NCBI GenBank assembly: GCA_021732085.1
Contig: JAKFVQ010000024.1
Coordinates: 124,001-188,000, forward strand
Length of the DNA: 64,000 nt
From: Candidatus Obscuribacterales bacterium
GTDB lineage: Bacteria > Cyanobacteriota > Vampirovibrionia > Obscuribacterales > Obscuribacteraceae
Reading direction: 5' to 3'
Made by a program: the position numbers and the translations under genes. Below the pieces are notes generated by a model. That model saw nothing but the letters and a program-made list of their open reading frames with translations, was not told the DNA's origin and did no database searches. Below, one piece after another: positions 17,273 to 25,908 of this stretch (position 1 is its first letter; every line of letters begins with the position of its first letter).

Positions 17273-17289
17273 GCAGCTTTGCTCACGCT

Positions 17290-17649
17290 TCAGCGATATA
17301 TTGTTTTTCCAGGACCGGGAGGATTGTGAACCCAGCCTTGCCCTGGTCCGCCCAAAGCACCAGCTGGGTTGTAGTGCCAATAGCGTCCGTGTCCTGCACC
17401 ACCAACGGGGCCAGGAGGATTAGCGTGAATGTTGTTATTAGGGGTCGTGCAATATTTGATTTTGCCTTTGCCTGGTGGATTGTAGACCCAACCTCGGCCG
17501 GGACCGCCAGCAGGACCCTTCGGATTACGATGCCAATACTTGCCGTGACCGGCACCGCCGCCAGGACCTGGGGGATTATAGGAAAGCGCATCAGGCGCCA
17601 AGCTAATGCTGGAGATGAGAAGCGCTGCTGCTACTGCTAAGCATTTCAT
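17290..17649 (-). CDS. Exported Gly/Pro/Trp/His repeat protein
   Basis: A 119-aa protein with a signal peptide (CLAVAAALLISSISLAPDALS). The mature part is two alternating copies of a module: NPPGPxGGAGHGxYWHxNP followed by GGPGxGWVxNPPGxGK. It is rich in Gly, Pro, His and aromatic residues. It could bind metal through the GHG/YWH histidines or be a structural surface peptide; both are inference. GAGGAGG lies 7 nt before the ATG at 17649, whereas the frame upstream of that has no ribosome site. Confidence 0.82.
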   Translation of the reverse strand: MKCLAVAAALLISSISLAPDALSYNPPGPGGGAGHGKYWHRNPKGPAGGPGRGWVYNPPGKGKIKYCTTPNNNIHANPPGPVGGAGHGRYWHYNPAGALGGPGQGWVHNPPGPGKTIYR

Positions 17650-17779
17650 GGAAGAACCTCCTCTGTTGAAAAGCACTACTGCCAAACGAGCTTCGTTTTT
17701 CAGGTGCCATCCTTTAAACGTCAGAGTCGGCCAAAAAGTTCAAAATTTTCGATTAAAGAATTTTCGGAAATTGCATTCT

Positions 17780-18664
17780 TCAAGCCTGATTAATATCAGC
17801 TGCTGCTTTCTGCCCTTGTTGATTCAAGAAGTGATGCGCTTCTTCGACGGTTGCCTGGATCAATTGTTCTGTCGATTCCAGTGCTTGAATACTCTCTTTC
17901 GCTTTTCGCATCGCCAGTAGAAATTCGATATTTCCTTCTGGCCCTTTGATTGGCGAATAGCTCAACGCTACCGCCTGAAGCTGTGATTGGGAAGCAGCCT
18001 CGATTACTTTACGAAGAACTTTTGTATGGGTTTCCGGCGATCTGACCACGCCGCCCTTTCCCACTTCGGCTTTACCCGCCTCGAATTGCGGTTTTACAAG
18101 TGCAATGATCAGCGTGTCTTCAGAGCTATCTAAACAATTGATCAAAGCCGGTAGAATTTTCTCGACTGAAATAAATGACACATCAATAACAGCAAGCGAG
18201 GGCAGACCTTGATCGGTACCCGCAAGCAATTTATCTGGATCGAGGCTGCGTGCATTCCAGCGTTCGAAAACTTTCACTCGCGGATCTGATCTCAATGACC
18301 AGGCCAATTGTCCATATCCGACATCAACAGCGAAGACGTAGCTTGCACCGTGTTGCAGAAGGCAATCTGTAAAGCCCCCTGTGGATGCTCCGACATCCAA
18401 GCAAATTCGGTCTTTGACATCAACTTGGAAACACTGAAGAGCCTTCTCAAGCTTGAATCCACCGCGGCTAACATAGCGAGGTTTAAGCGCCTGTGAAGTG
18501 ATTTCGATCTTGGAGCCATCCTTTATATGTTGACCAGGTTTTGTAACTTTGACTCCGTTGACAAGAACTGCGCCGTCCATAATGGCTGTGCGTGCTGTTT
18601 GCCGGCTGGGAAAATAGCCGCCGTCTTCCAGCAATACATCCAGTCTCTTACCTTTTACTGACAT
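17780..18664 (-). CDS. tlyA: TlyA-family rRNA 2'-O-methyltransferase
   Basis: A 294-aa protein with an N-terminal S4 RNA-binding domain (KRLDVLLEDGGYFPSRQTAR...DGAVLVNGV) and an RrmJ/FtsJ-type SAM methyltransferase domain: RYVSRGGFKLEKAL, the SAM-binding LDVGASTGGFTD, AVDVGYGQL, IDVSFISVEKILPAL, and LVKPQFEAG. Members 2'-O-methylate 16S/23S rRNA and are often misnamed haemolysin A. The ATG at 18664 matches family starts, and a GTG at 18691 is a possible alternative. The C-terminal 60 residues include the NIEFLLAMRK end. Confidence 0.94.
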   Translation of the reverse strand: MSVKGKRLDVLLEDGGYFPSRQTARTAIMDGAVLVNGVKVTKPGQHIKDGSKIEITSQALKPRYVSRGGFKLEKALQCFQVDVKDRICLDVGASTGGFTDCLLQHGASYVFAVDVGYGQLAWSLRSDPRVKVFERWNARSLDPDKLLAGTDQGLPSLAVIDVSFISVEKILPALINCLDSSEDTLIIALVKPQFEAGKAEVGKGGVVRSPETHTKVLRKVIEAASQSQLQAVALSYSPIKGPEGNIEFLLAMRKAKESIQALESTEQLIQATVEEAHHFLNQQGQKAAADINQA

Positions 18665-18775
18665 CTTGCGACCATTTGAAAGTGCTGGCACTATGAACAG
18701 CTCTTGTTTGCATTTCTATTTAAACATTTCATGGACACTGCTCTTCTGTCGTAAAATGGTCTTTGTGCCATCCAT

Positions 18776-18859
18776 GGAGCAGACCTGGCTGGATGAAGAC
18801 ACCGCCTTGAAAGCGGCTGCCCGAAAGGGTTGGGGGTTCGAGTCCCTCCTGCTCCGCCA
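18776..18859 (+). tRNA. tRNA-Ser (anticodon UGA)
   Basis: The acceptor arms GGAGCAG and CTGCTCC pair fully, with discriminator G and an encoded CCA. The anticodon loop is CTTGAAA (TGA) on a short CCGC/GCGG stem. A class II variable arm (CCC-GAAA-GGG) and the T-loop TTCGAGT are present. The long variable arm and the anticodon identify serine. Confidence 0.93.
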
Positions 18860-18860
18860 A

Positions 18861-19082
18861 TTATTCCTTCTTACCTGACTTATTAAAGAGACGACCAAGC
18901 CAGCTCTCTTTATTTTTTTCGCGTTCCATAATTAGCTCCAGTTCCCCCGCATCTAAAAAGATGCCCTGGCAATCGGGACATCTTTCGACTGGAATTGCAT
19001 ACAGCTCGACCTGATCCAACTGAGCGCCACACTTTGGGCAAATCATGTGGCAGGGAAATGGACCAGCGTGATCTTCAGGCAT
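18861..19082 (-). CDS. Small zinc-ribbon protein (zf-TFIIB type)
   Basis: A 73-aa protein with one zinc ribbon, CPKCGAQL...CPDCQGIFLDAGELE, the TFIIB-type motif of small bacterial proteins. It ends in a basic C-terminus. The ATG at 19082 lies 3 nt after the stop of the PATAN-TonB gene, indicating one transcript. An internal ATG at 19046 would give a shorter form but has no ribosome site. The stop codon lies immediately beside the tRNA-Ser end on the other strand. Confidence 0.85.
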   Translation of the reverse strand: MPEDHAGPFPCHMICPKCGAQLDQVELYAIPVERCPDCQGIFLDAGELELIMEREKNKESWLGRLFNKSGKKE

Positions 19083-19085
19083 TGC

Positions 19086-21629
19086 TTACCACTCTCCCAC
19101 GCTGAAATCGCCGTCACCATCTACGGTGACTTGTACTCCGACTGTACCTTCTTTTGTTTTTGGCGGTGCTGGGAATGGCAGCTTTGCCATGACAGCTCGT
19201 TGCAACGCTTTATCAACTTCCTCAATACCAGAGGCATACTTCAGCTCTAGCTTGCTGATTTGTCCTGTGCCATCAACCATAAAACGGACAGTACATTTGT
19301 TCGCTCTATCAGCATCAGTAGGTGCCTTATAACTTGCTTTGATGATGTCTCCGACTTTTTGTCTATAAGCATCAATGTCTGCTGGGCTTGCTGCCTGCTC
19401 TTGCTCGGGTTCGTCGCTGGCTGCGGAGCTTCCCTTATCGGCGAACATTCTTTCAATAACAGTGATTGCGCTGCGATAATCGAGTTCGCCCTCGCCCTTA
19501 AACGGAACAGCCAGCACTAGTATTGAACTGTCCGGTTGTGTTGAGGGAAATGCACCAACCATTATCACTGTTGGTTTTGCTTCGGTTTTCTTTGTTTTCT
19601 CGTCAGTTCGGTCAACCCAGTAATGATTTGACTTGAAATACAAGTTGTGAGGTGTTTCGCCTTCTTCGATCAGTTTTGTATGAGTATCAATCTTCGCCGG
19701 CCAGAACGGTGTTTGGTTTACGGTTGAATCGACGACATTTTTGACATTTGCGTTGGGCCATTGCACAAAGAGAATTTTCAAATTGCTCTGTTCACTTTGA
19801 ATACCAAAGGATGGTTTTGGATTTGTGTCCTTGCTCGTATCAAAAAATTCAAAGGTCGGAATTGTGCTTTCTTTAAACCCAGCGACAGCTAGTGCAGCCT
19901 TAATGGAATCAGGTGCCGTTACAGATGGTGCTGCAGCCTCAGTGCTTGTCGATGTTGAATTAGTACTGCCGGTTGGAGAACTGGCACTAGTCGTGCTTGA
20001 CGTTGATCCCGTTTGGTTTGCGACAACGGTCGGCTTCGGTGCCAGCATTGCTCCAAGAGACATTAGCAAACCGATCAAAAACATGGCGCCACCAGCTCCC
20101 AGAATTTGGATCTTGGTGAATCTCTGCAGAATCTCAGGTTCGCTACTTGCCACGGGGCGAGGTGGAAGATCTGGCTGATCGGACTGCGCCGGATCTCCTG
20201 GTGCCGACCCTGCTCGGCGCATGCCTGCTTGCGTTGAGCGGCCGCTTGACGGTTCAGATTCGCCCTCGCCATCATAGGTTTCCAAAGTAGATGTGGCGGC
20301 TCGCATGCGCTTGGCACTCATGTCAGTGAGACAGCCAATCCATGTCATCTGAAGCAGTGGGAATGGAGGCGCAGCCGCAGCCTTAGCCGGCACGTAACGA
20401 CCGTTATGCACGCCAATTATTCGACCATCTTTCAATATCGCCGCCCCATGCTTAGAGGCAACTGGAATCGTATGCAGCAATGTGGTTGAAGTTAACAGAT
20501 TGGTTGAACCAAAATAATTACCTTGCATCATCACCGGCACGGCGGACAAATCATCTAGATAGAATGCCTGTAAGCCATCCCACATCTTGATGTCCATATC
20601 ATGACCTGGAGTTAGGGGCTGGCCGAGCTGCCCGGAGCGATGAAATGGTTCTGTTGTAGACGAAGCAACTAGTCCGAGATGCTTCATCTCCCATAATGCT
20701 TGCAATGCAGTATATGTGTCGACCTGCAAACGCTCAGAAAATTTGCTCAGAGGCAAACTGCCATCAAGCGTCGGCCAGAGTCTTTCGACAATCCATTTGA
20801 TTTGTGGATTGATTTGATTGAGATCGATGTTTTGTTTGGCCTTTGTGTATCTGGCATTAGGTCCGCCAAGCGCATCAAGCATTCGTGGTAAATCTTGGGT
20901 TCTTCGATTGGCTTCATTTGCTAATTGATCTGTGGACATCCTTATGTCATCCACCCCAAGCCACGAGACATTATCTTGGGATTGCAGTACGAAATTGCCT
21001 CCTGGTTTTCTCCACATGAGTTCGCAGACGGCAAATTCATTTTGCAAATATTGGAAACTCGCTTTGACAATTTGCCCGCCCCGAATCAAAAGACGTGCAA
21101 ATGGTACCTTTCGATCATCGTAGAAATTCAGCACGCCCGAACGTCCACTTACTATCGCTTTCTGTAAGATGTTTCCTGTTTCACCGGCTCTCATTACACC
21201 TGAGAGATCTTGCGGTGAGATTTGCAACGGCAAGGATAGCGCCCTGTTTAATTCTTGAACTTTATCGGGCTGCAAGTCGGAGATTTCCGAGTCCAAAGTG
21301 ATGGTGGCTATGTCGTGGTCGAGCATAATTGGTTGCTGCACCAATTCATTGGCTTGCGAAAGATAGTGATCTCGCACTGCCCTTTTGTTGAACTCAGGAT
21401 GGAACGAAATATTCTTTGCTGAGAAGGTGAGATCGGGATACGGGAAACGAATAACCAAAGCCCATGGTGCTTCGGAATAATTTGCCACCAGGCTTGCTAA
21501 TGTGACGATTCTGCTCTTGGAAATGATCCAGCCTTGACCAATCAGTTTCTCGGGAGTAACCGAGCGGTCATATATCAGTCCAGTGACATCTGTCAGTGTC
21601 TGCGCCGTTCGGTCTATAACAGTTGCCAT
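19086..21629 (-). CDS. Protease-like/PATAN (DUF4388) protein with transmembrane helix and TonB-type C-terminus
   Basis: An 847-aa multidomain protein. Residues 1-110 look like a degenerate trypsin-like domain (IGQGWIISKSRIVTLASLV, HDIATITLD) without an obvious Ser triad. A PATAN/DUF4388 domain follows (GNILQKAIVSGRSGVLNF...FARLLIRGGQIVKA). After a winged-helix-like stretch and a Ser/Pro linker comes one transmembrane helix (GGAMFLIGLLMSLGAML, about 525-545). A Thr/Ser-rich linker and a TonB/TolA-like end (VRFMVDGTGQISKLELKYASG...AVMAKLPFP) complete it. PATAN domains occur in GTPase and signalling contexts. The topology would place the TonB end outside the membrane. The ATG at 21629 is preferred over a TTG upstream. 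Confidence 0.85.
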   Translation of the reverse strand: MATVIDRTAQTLTDVTGLIYDRSVTPEKLIGQGWIISKSRIVTLASLVANYSEAPWALVIRFPYPDLTFSAKNISFHPEFNKRAVRDHYLSQANELVQQPIMLDHDIATITLDSEISDLQPDKVQELNRALSLPLQISPQDLSGVMRAGETGNILQKAIVSGRSGVLNFYDDRKVPFARLLIRGGQIVKASFQYLQNEFAVCELMWRKPGGNFVLQSQDNVSWLGVDDIRMSTDQLANEANRRTQDLPRMLDALGGPNARYTKAKQNIDLNQINPQIKWIVERLWPTLDGSLPLSKFSERLQVDTYTALQALWEMKHLGLVASSTTEPFHRSGQLGQPLTPGHDMDIKMWDGLQAFYLDDLSAVPVMMQGNYFGSTNLLTSTTLLHTIPVASKHGAAILKDGRIIGVHNGRYVPAKAAAAPPFPLLQMTWIGCLTDMSAKRMRAATSTLETYDGEGESEPSSGRSTQAGMRRAGSAPGDPAQSDQPDLPPRPVASSEPEILQRFTKIQILGAGGAMFLIGLLMSLGAMLAPKPTVVANQTGSTSSTTSASSPTGSTNSTSTSTEAAAPSVTAPDSIKAALAVAGFKESTIPTFEFFDTSKDTNPKPSFGIQSEQSNLKILFVQWPNANVKNVVDSTVNQTPFWPAKIDTHTKLIEEGETPHNLYFKSNHYWVDRTDEKTKKTEAKPTVIMVGAFPSTQPDSSILVLAVPFKGEGELDYRSAITVIERMFADKGSSAASDEPEQEQAASPADIDAYRQKVGDIIKASYKAPTDADRANKCTVRFMVDGTGQISKLELKYASGIEEVDKALQRAVMAKLPFPAPPKTKEGTVGVQVTVDGDGDFSVGEW

Positions 21630-21669
21630 TAACCCTACCCAAAATATTGAGAGTAAATTCCTCAAATGG

Positions 21670-21811
21670 TTATACCACTGAGAGATGCGGTCAAACAGAG
21701 ACTAAGGATTGATTGCTTATTACTGCTTCAATAAAAGCGCCCTTGCCACGGGCTTTTCTCACGCAGAATTTTTTTTCGGGACCCGATTGGAATGAATGCT
21801 CAGTGGTATAA
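21670..21811. repeat. 13-bp perfect inverted repeat bounding 142 bp
   Basis: TTATACCACTGAG (21670-21682) and CTCAGTGGTATAA (21799-21811) are exact reverse complements. The 116 bases between them hold a GCCC/GGGC hairpin and a T-run but no frame. It has the shape of a miniature inverted-repeat element or of two distant operators upstream of the PATAN-TonB gene. I see no clear target-site duplication. Confidence 0.5.
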
Positions 21812-21886
21812 GACTATCAACTGACCCTGGGTGACTCCGTTTAAGCTTTCAGCTAACCATATCAAGGTACGAGTCCCCAGGGCAGA

Positions 21887-22267
21887 CTATTTTAAATCCA
21901 AATTTGAACGAAGGATTCGACAGTGTACGGTCTTCCACCATCGAGGGAGGCACCAGTTACATGGTTTCATTCCGGCATCGATGGCGTCGCGTCGATAATG
22001 GAAGTAAATACGCTTGCCTTTTGCCATCATATCGCCGAAATTGCAGCCGGGGCGGTGAAACTTATTGCTTTGCAGGTTGCCGCGATATTTGTATGCAGAC
22101 AGCTCAGGAATTTTTGACCAGCTTGAATTAGTGCTTTCTAGTTGTATTTCAGCTGCTAGCGCATTGTCGCTAGAGCCGAGTTCATAGGATTGTGCAAAGC
22201 AGACAGTCGCGCAACTAAGGGCGCTGCCGATACATATGAGTAGTTGAAGGCAAAGTTTCTTCGTCAT
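21887..22267 (-). CDS. Exported small protein with Ada-like zinc-binding motif
   Basis: A 126-aa protein with signal peptide (LLICIGSALSCATVCFA). The region about 60-110 (SNKFHRPGC...RIYFHYRRDAIDAGMKPCNWC) matches the Ada zinc-binding fold also found at the end of some secreted nucleases, with Cys/His ligands. No nuclease domain is attached. The role is unknown. The ribosome site before the ATG at 22267 is weak (AAGAAAG). Confidence 0.72.
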   Translation of the reverse strand: MTKKLCLQLLICIGSALSCATVCFAQSYELGSSDNALAAEIQLESTNSSWSKIPELSAYKYRGNLQSNKFHRPGCNFGDMMAKGKRIYFHYRRDAIDAGMKPCNWCLPRWWKTVHCRILRSNLDLK

Positions 22268-22307
22268 ACTTTCTTAGACGAAGATTTCGCGTCAAGAGTT
22301 CAAATCT

Positions 22308-22666
22308 AAACGCTCCGGATGCTCCCGCCGCATTCTGCGTCTCCGCATCCTCCGCTGAGAACGAGCACGAAGAATATCGTTCCCGCTGCATTCTGCGATT
22401 TAACTAAACGCTCCGGATGCTCCGCCGCATTCTGCGTCTCTGCATCCTCCGCTGAGAGCGAGAACTCAGAATATCGCTTCCGCTGCATTCTGCGATTTAA
22501 CTAAACGCTCCGGATGCTCCGCCGCATTCTGCGTCTCTGCATCCTCCGCTGAGAACGAGAACTCAGAATATCGCTTCCGCTGCATTCTGCGATTTAACTA
22601 AACGCTCCGGATGCTCCGCTGAGAACGAGCACGAAGAATATCGTTCCCGCTGCATTCTGCGCTAAA
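22308..22666. repeat. Tandem array of 97-98-bp repeats, 3 full copies plus 1 partial
   Basis: Copies begin at 22308, 22406, 22503 and 22600, each with AAACGCTCCGGATGCTCC. The fourth lacks an internal segment of about 30 bases. Each unit contains the near-repeats CCGCATTCTGCG and CTGCATTCTGCG and the segment CCTCCGCTGAGAACGAG. Frames on both strands arise only from the repetition. There are no spacers of differing sequence, so it is a minisatellite and not a CRISPR. Confidence 0.9.
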
Positions 22667-22731
22667 TTTTCGTCGCTAAGAGAATGCGCTGCGGGTACTC
22701 CGTAGCATTTGGCATCTTGTATGCGCTAATT

Positions 22732-23070
22732 CTAGAATGAGGATCGTCCGCCACGACCGGCTAACGTGAGCACGGGCTCACCAGCTCGCATCTTATTCTC
22801 AACTGATTTTATCCAGACTTTCAATAACTCAAAATGTGTTTCTTGTCTGGAGCTAAGACTTTGAAGAGCCTTTAGTTCATTGTGGTATTTGAGCAGATTG
22901 GTGAATAATCGAAGCACTGCTTCTGACTGTGACCTGCCATAACAGCACAGATCCAGCTCCGGAACGGAGACCATTACACCGCTGCCTTTCTGCCACATCT
23001 TTGCGGACATCGAGCCGTCACTCCAGGGTAGTGCGACATTACTGATGGGTTCTAGGCTATTTTTTGACAT
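22732..23070 (-). CDS. Hypothetical protein, weak HicB-like resemblance
   Basis: A 112-aa protein. The stretch GVMVSVPELDLCCYGRSQSE followed by a long helix resembles the partial RNase-H fold of HicB-type proteins. No toxin gene (HicA) is adjacent, so a toxin-antitoxin role is not supported. The C-terminal GRGGRSSF is basic. The ribosome site before the ATG at 23070 is weak. Confidence 0.6.
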   Translation of the reverse strand: MSKNSLEPISNVALPWSDGSMSAKMWQKGSGVMVSVPELDLCCYGRSQSEAVLRLFTNLLKYHNELKALQSLSSRQETHFELLKVWIKSVENKMRAGEPVLTLAGRGGRSSF

Positions 23071-23221
23071 TTACTTGACTCACAAAAGGACGTGACTTCC
23101 ATCGGCTTATGCTTATTAAGTCCCGCTTCTTTATTTCGGCTTTCACACGAATTCTTCAGAGCAAACTGGAAATCAAGAAGTCCTGATCTAGTATATCTCC
23201 AAATCGCAGTTGTGGAAGATC

Positions 23222-23246
23222 AAAATCCCATCATGAGTGGGATTTT
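23222..23246 (-). terminator. Terminator of the sppA-Yip1-miaA operon
   Basis: A perfect 9-bp stem (AAAATCCCA / TGGGATTTT) with a 7-nt loop, 46 nt past the miaA stop codon. The T4 end of the stem supplies the tract on either strand. Confidence 0.7.
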
Positions 23247-23292
23247 CTCTAAAAAGTCGTGGAAAGAATCTACTGCCGCTTTTTTGAAATGC

Positions 23293-24231
23293 TTATGCAG
23301 TGCGGCTCCAGAACTCTCTTGCCTGACCCAAAATTTCCTCTGCAATTTTTTCTTTGGGAGTTTCATCAGTGAAATACCAATGAATTGCTGGGTTTGATTT
23401 GAACCACATCATCTGTCTTCGGGCTAATTGATAATTGTGGCGTAGAGCGCCTTCTAGCGCACTCTCCATGCTCTGCTCACCAGCAAGATAAGAACTCAGA
23501 TCTCGATAATTGACTGTGTTCATGATCTTCTGTGAGCGGCCATATTTTGCCAATAGTTCTTTAACCTCAGCAAGCATGCCGAGCTGCATTTGCTCATCGA
23601 GGCGTTTTTCAATAAGGGTTCTCAATTTTGATCGATCGGTCACAGTCAATCCGATCCACATCGTTTCGTATGGTAACTCCCTGCTCCCGGCAAGTTCTGA
23701 AAAACGCTTGCCAGTGCTTAGACAGACTTCGAGGGCTCTGATCACGCGAAAGCGATCGTTGGCATTCAAACGAATCGCAGTTTCAGGATCTAACTGGCAG
23801 AGTTTTTCATAAATGGATTCGTTGCCGTTTTCATCAGCTTCGCGGGCTAAGGTCTGTCTCAATTCATCTTGCGGAGGAACCGGTGGAATACTGAGACCTT
23901 CCAACAAAGCTCTCGTATAAAAACCCGTACCGCCGCACACTATGGGCAAATTGCCACGCGCAGAAATTTCTGCGATTGCTTGCGCCCCCATTTCTCTAAA
24001 TTGAGCCGCTGTAAAATTCTCACTGGGATCGGCCACATCAATTAGATGATGTGGGACGCCCTGTCTTTCTTCTTCTGTGGGTTTTGCTGAGCCGATGTCG
24101 AAGTATTTGTAGATGGTGCGTGAGTCCGCGCAAATAATTTCGCCGCCGATTTCTTTTGCTACACGGATCGACATTGCTGTTTTTCCAGTGCAGGTCGGAC
24201 CAACGATCGCCAGAACTTTTTGTTTGCTCAT
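23293..24231 (-). CDS. miaA: tRNA dimethylallyltransferase
   Basis: Adds a dimethylallyl group to N6 of A37 in tRNAs reading UNN codons. The 312-aa protein has the P-loop GPTCTGKT (11-18), ICADSRTIYKYFDIGSAKPT, VPHHLIDV, the GGTGFYTRALLEGL loop, RVIRALEV and RQMMWFK. Its ATG overlaps the stop of the preceding gene (TAATG), so it is translationally coupled to it. Confidence 0.97.
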   Translation of the reverse strand: MSKQKVLAIVGPTCTGKTAMSIRVAKEIGGEIICADSRTIYKYFDIGSAKPTEEERQGVPHHLIDVADPSENFTAAQFREMGAQAIAEISARGNLPIVCGGTGFYTRALLEGLSIPPVPPQDELRQTLAREADENGNESIYEKLCQLDPETAIRLNANDRFRVIRALEVCLSTGKRFSELAGSRELPYETMWIGLTVTDRSKLRTLIEKRLDEQMQLGMLAEVKELLAKYGRSQKIMNTVNYRDLSSYLAGEQSMESALEGALRHNYQLARRQMMWFKSNPAIHWYFTDETPKEKIAEEILGQAREFWSRTA

Positions 24232-24866
24232 TAGAAGAGTGAGCCAATTACTGCTGCTGCAAGTTCGAGAAACTGCATCAGCTGATACCAGGAGAGAAGA
24301 GCTGGTACTACTAACGCCAGTACAAATACTTGCCAGATTTGCAACTGAAAGCTTTGTTTAATGGCAGTCAGTTGAAGAAAGAAAATCCAAATAACGGGAA
24401 TCGTCATTAGTAAGACATGTGCAGCGCCAAAAACTTTCCAAAAGCATGCGATTGGACCCAAAAAGATCCAGGGCAGCAAAGCCCACGCCATTGTCACAAA
24501 ACAGGCTCGCACTTTCGACATTTCAGCGCCGAAGCAGATCGCCGTCAAGCTAACGACAGCGGCTGATAGCAACCATAGAGTCAGCCCGCCTCCTATTTCT
24601 GCCGGGACATTGAATAATGCCATTTGCAGCCGATTCGGTGGTGTCAGGCGCAAGGCATCAAGTGCGAAAATCAATATAACTATGCCAAATGCGGCAGGTA
24701 AGTGATTAGCTTCGTACCTGCAATCTTCAGCAAGTTTTCTAAACGTTTGCACTGGACAAATCAATGTGCCCATAAAGGCGTCCAATGGGCTCAGGCTTGG
24801 CTCGGCAAGCGGAGCGCTGCCTTGTTGCATTGGGCTTTCGTTTTGCGGAAATACACTTTCGCTCAT
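24231..24866 (-). CDS. Yip1-family integral membrane protein
   Basis: A 211-aa protein with a polar N-terminus, then SPLDAFMGTLICPVQTFRKLAED, the conserved lead-in of Yip1/YIF1-type bacterial proteins. About five transmembrane helices follow (from about residue 57). The function is unknown. AAGGAG lies 6 nt before the ATG at 24866, inside the 3' end of sppA. Confidence 0.85.
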   Translation of the reverse strand: MSESVFPQNESPMQQGSAPLAEPSLSPLDAFMGTLICPVQTFRKLAEDCRYEANHLPAAFGIVILIFALDALRLTPPNRLQMALFNVPAEIGGGLTLWLLSAAVVSLTAICFGAEMSKVRACFVTMAWALLPWIFLGPIACFWKVFGAAHVLLMTIPVIWIFFLQLTAIKQSFQLQIWQVFVLALVVPALLSWYQLMQFLELAAAVIGSLF

Positions 24867-24876
24867 TGTGCTCTCC

Positions 24877-25866
24877 TTACTGCATGATCCACATTGGTTG
24901 ATTCAAGAATCTCGGATTCATAGATTCTGGTATCACGCTGCTAAAGACATCCATCTTCGGCAGTGGTTTTGCAGTGCTCTCCAACAGAGCGCCAATAATG
25001 CTTGATGATCGTCCTTCATCGACTGCCAGGTCTTTATTGTATTTATCCTTGCAAACTTTCTTCAGTTCGCTCAGTGCTTCCTCGTAACCGCCAAGGGAGT
25101 CTACGAGCTTAACTTTCAGCGCTTGCCGTCCGGAGTAAATTCGACCATCAGCTAACTTTCGCACGACTTCTTTGTCCATCTTGCGCCCTTCGGAAACGGC
25201 AGTGATGAACTGATCGTAGGAGTCCATAATAATATCCTTGAGCAGCGTTTCTTCTGCTTTGGTTGGCGGGCGGTCCATTGTACCTATGTCTTTGAACTCG
25301 CCTGACTTAATGGTGTACGGCTTGACGCCTACCTTTTGCTCAATTTCTTGCAGTGACATGAGGTGCATGATCACACCGATTGAACCTGTAAGTGTTCCGG
25401 GGCATGCATAAATTTTGTCAGCTTGAGAAGCAATGTAGTAGCCGCCCGATGCAGCAACGTCACCCATCGATGCATATACAATTTTCTGTTTTTCTTTTAG
25501 CTCTCTGACTGCGTCGCTTATCTCTTGGCTCATTGCGACTGTGCCACCAGGGGAATTTATGTAGAGCAAAACTGCTTTTATGTGATCATCCTTCGCCGCT
25601 TTTCGCAGTTGCTTTCGCACATAATTGGATGAATTGCGATCGGGAATGATACTGTCATTGCTGTCATCATTCATGATCATGCCGCCGAGTTTTATGACCT
25701 GTATTCGATCTCTCTTGATCAGCAAAGGAAAACTGCTGTCACTTGCTTTGTCGGATTTGTCGTCGCTGCTGGGTGACGATTTGCCCCATAATCCGACTGG
25801 TACCGAAATTATGCAGAGGATCAGAATTACCAGTCCAAGTATGCGTTGTCCTTTGTTAGGCGTCAC
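24877..25866 (-). CDS. sppA: Signal peptide peptidase SppA
   Basis: Membrane-anchored serine protease that degrades cleaved signal peptides. The 329-aa protein is the short, single-domain (Bacillus-like) form: one N-terminal transmembrane helix (ILGLVILILCIISVPVGLW), INSPGGTV, the nucleophile Ser140 in GDVAASGGYYIAS, and GTLTGSIGVI. The general base is probably Lys192 in KSGEFKD. The start is a GTG with GAGGTG 7 nt upstream. It leads the three-gene operon with Yip1 and miaA. Confidence 0.95.
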   Translation of the reverse strand: MTPNKGQRILGLVILILCIISVPVGLWGKSSPSSDDKSDKASDSSFPLLIKRDRIQVIKLGGMIMNDDSNDSIIPDRNSSNYVRKQLRKAAKDDHIKAVLLYINSPGGTVAMSQEISDAVRELKEKQKIVYASMGDVAASGGYYIASQADKIYACPGTLTGSIGVIMHLMSLQEIEQKVGVKPYTIKSGEFKDIGTMDRPPTKAEETLLKDIIMDSYDQFITAVSEGRKMDKEVVRKLADGRIYSGRQALKVKLVDSLGGYEEALSELKKVCKDKYNKDLAVDEGRSSSIIGALLESTAKPLPKMDVFSSVIPESMNPRFLNQPMWIMQ

Positions 25867-25899
25867 GGGCTTTCACCTCAAGCGGGAAAAACAGCTGAG

Positions 25900-25908
25900 A
25901 TTATATCA
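25900..25908 (-). promoter_or_regulatory. Extended -10 promoter element for the sppA operon
   Basis: The minus strand reads TGATATAAT, an extended -10 with a perfect TATAAT box, 34 nt upstream of the sppA GTG. No good -35 hexamer is visible, as is usual for extended -10 promoters. The rest of 25867-26171 contains no gene, only short A/T-rich near-palindromes at 25980-25996 and 26081-26099. Confidence 0.5.

Noticed and set aside
22306-22504. Open frames on both strands, and a CRISPR-like look
   Set aside because: The frames come from tandem repetition. The units are 97-98 bp with no unique spacers, so it is not a CRISPR array.
22732-23070. Toxin-antitoxin call for the HicB-like protein
   Set aside because: No HicA or other toxin gene is adjacent, and the similarity is limited to one strand-helix segment.
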